Positions 4,519 to 5,567 of a stretch of DNA of 5,567 nucleotides are shown here, piece after piece. The notes below the pieces were generated by a model. That model was not told the DNA's origin. It ran no database searches and was given only the letters and a program-made list of their open reading frames with translations. Both the position numbers and the translations under genes were made by a program. Position 1 is the stretch's first letter; each line of letters opens with the position of its first letter. Origin of the DNA: Desulfurococcales archaeon (GTDB taxonomy: Archaea > Thermoproteota > Thermoprotei_A > Sulfolobales > Acidilobaceae); the NCBI GenBank assembly GCA_027012045.1, contig JALUZI010000218.1:1-5567 (forward strand). Reading direction: 5' to 3'.

Positions 4519-5567
4519 GTGGAGAAATACGTGTTTGTCACGGGCGGAGTACTTTCCAGTGTAGGCAAGGGAATAACATCAGCTTCACTTGGAATGCTAC
4601 TCCAGAGAAGAGGGTATAGCGTCACGATTATAAAGATAGACCCGTACATCAACGTCGACGCAGGCACGATGAACCCCTACATGCATGGAGAGGTCTTCGT
4701 CACAGAGGACGGCGGTGAGACAGACCTAGACCTAGGCCACTACGAGAGGTTCCTAGGGACAAACCTTTCAAAGGAGAATAATATTACAACAGGAAAAATC
4801 TACATGGAAGTGATAAAAAAGGAGCGTCGGGGAGACTACCTAGGCCAGACGGTGCAGGTAATCCCCCATGTCACAGATGTTATAAAACAACACATAAAAG
4901 ACGTCTCAAGGAAAACTGGTGCCGATATAACTATAGTTGAAATAGGAGGCACCGTGGGAGACATCGAAGGCCTCCCATTCCTAGAAGCAATAAGGCAAAT
5001 GGGCCTGGAGCTAGGAGAGTCAAACCGGGCCTATATTCACGTAGCACTCTCGCCCTACCTCCACACTACAGGCGAGCAGAAAACAAAGCCCATACAGCAC
5101 AGCGTCCAGGAGCTTAGACGTATAGGTATCCAGCCGGATATAGTTGTCGCCAGATCGCACACGCCTCTAGATCTCTCGGCGAAGAGGAAGATCTCATTAT
5201 ACTCTAGTGTTCCACTGGAGGCAGTGATAAACAGCTATGATGTACCATCGATCTACAGGGTACCCCTGATCCTCGAGGAGCAAAACCTGACAAAACTAGT
5301 CCTACGGAAACTCGGGTTAAACAGTGAAACCCGCCCCGACCTTTCCGACTGGATAGATTTCGTGAACAGGCTAGAGGACGGCATGGAAGAGCTTAGAATA
5401 TCCATGGTCGGCAAATACGTCAAGCTAAGAGACAGCTACATAAGTATAATAGAGGCATTGAAACACGCGGCAGCCCATCATAGGGTTAAACTAAACCTTA
5501 AATGGTTCGAGGCAACCGACATTGAGACAGGCAAGCTTGACCCCAGGGAAATACTCGAGGGAGACGG
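4519..5567 (+). CDS. pyrG: CTP synthase (glutamine-hydrolysing), N-terminal part, cut by window end
   Basis: CTP synthase makes CTP from UTP, ATP and glutamine, the last step of de novo pyrimidine nucleotide synthesis, and acts in the cytoplasm. The visible 350 residues cover the complete synthetase domain (about 1-268) and the start of the glutamine amidotransferase domain (from about 293, RISMVGKYVKLRDSYISI). Landmarks are the P-loop GGVLSSVGKG (9-18, K17), ETDLDLGHYERF (67-78) with the magnesium ligand region near D71, VEIGGTVGDIE (140-150, E141), and KTKPIQHSVQELR (188-200) of the UTP site. The catalytic Cys-His-Glu of the glutaminase lies beyond the window; family members are about 530-550 residues. 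The start is GTG 4519: an in-frame TAA (4516-4518) sits immediately before it, and GGTG (4508-4511) is seven bases upstream. No broken motif is seen. Its leader contains a hairpin and direct repeats that may control expression. Confidence 0.97.
   Translation, partial: MEKYVFVTGGVLSSVGKGITSASLGMLLQRRGYSVTIIKIDPYINVDAGTMNPYMHGEVFVTEDGGETDLDLGHYERFLGTNLSKENNITTGKIYMEVIKKERRGDYLGQTVQVIPHVTDVIKQHIKDVSRKTGADITIVEIGGTVGDIEGLPFLEAIRQMGLELGESNRAYIHVALSPYLHTTGEQKTKPIQHSVQELRRIGIQPDIVVARSHTPLDLSAKRKISLYSSVPLEAVINSYDVPSIYRVPLILEEQNLTKLVLRKLGLNSETRPDLSDWIDFVNRLEDGMEELRISMVGKYVKLRDSYISIIEALKHAAAHHRVKLNLKWFEATDIETGKLDPREILEGD

Noticed and set aside
4506..4619. 37-codon plus-strand frame starting at ATG 4506, inside the pyrG leader hairpin and overlapping pyrG out of frame
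   Set aside because: The product has no recognisable features, its ATG lies within the stem, and the GGTG site fits GTG 4519 much better. It is probably a shadow of pyrG.
4386..4667. 93-codon minus-strand open frame opposite the start of pyrG
   Set aside because: It is antisense to the highly conserved N-terminus of pyrG and the end of the small membrane gene, shows no recognisable domain, and has no good ribosome binding site.

Overview
The window looks like chromosomal DNA from a hyperthermophilic crenarchaeon (Thermoproteota), probably Desulfurococcales. The evidence is an archaeal-type NEMF/RqcH protein, a Mut7-C RNase with a zinc ribbon, stand-alone CBS proteins, GGTG/GAGGTGA-type ribosome binding sites, A/T-rich TATA-like boxes about 25-30 bases before predicted starts, GTG and TTG start codons, and very short intergenic gaps. 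The genus cannot be named from the sequence alone. No mobile element, CRISPR array, tRNA or rRNA was seen, and no gap between genes exceeds about 105 bases.

Layout. Four genes lie on the minus strand and are read from right to left. They are an RqcH/NEMF-family ribosome quality control factor (2037-4022), a two-CBS-domain protein (1502-1993), a four-CBS-domain protein (635-1444) and a Mut7-C RNase-like protein with a zinc ribbon (31-540). The gaps are 43, 57 and 94 bases. Each gap holds a TATA-like element, so this may be a series of closely packed units rather than one strict operon. A possible start of a fifth minus-strand gene sits at positions 1-8.

A 72-base divergent promoter region (4023-4094) separates this block from two plus-strand genes. 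These are a small predicted three-helix membrane protein of unknown function (4095-4415) and the N-terminal two thirds of CTP synthase pyrG (4519 to the window end). The 103-base pyrG leader holds a TATA-like box, a 10-base-period direct repeat and a 9-bp hairpin that ends at the ribosome binding site.

How the genes may work together. RqcH acts on stalled large ribosomal subunits, and Mut7-C proteins are PIN-like nucleases, so the minus-strand block could be an RNA/translation quality control neighbourhood. CBS pairs commonly bind adenine nucleotides, so the two CBS proteins could be energy or nucleotide sensors. That functional link is inferred from adjacency only. The most unusual structure in the window is the pyrG leader. 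Most of the rest is ordinary archaeal core gene content.
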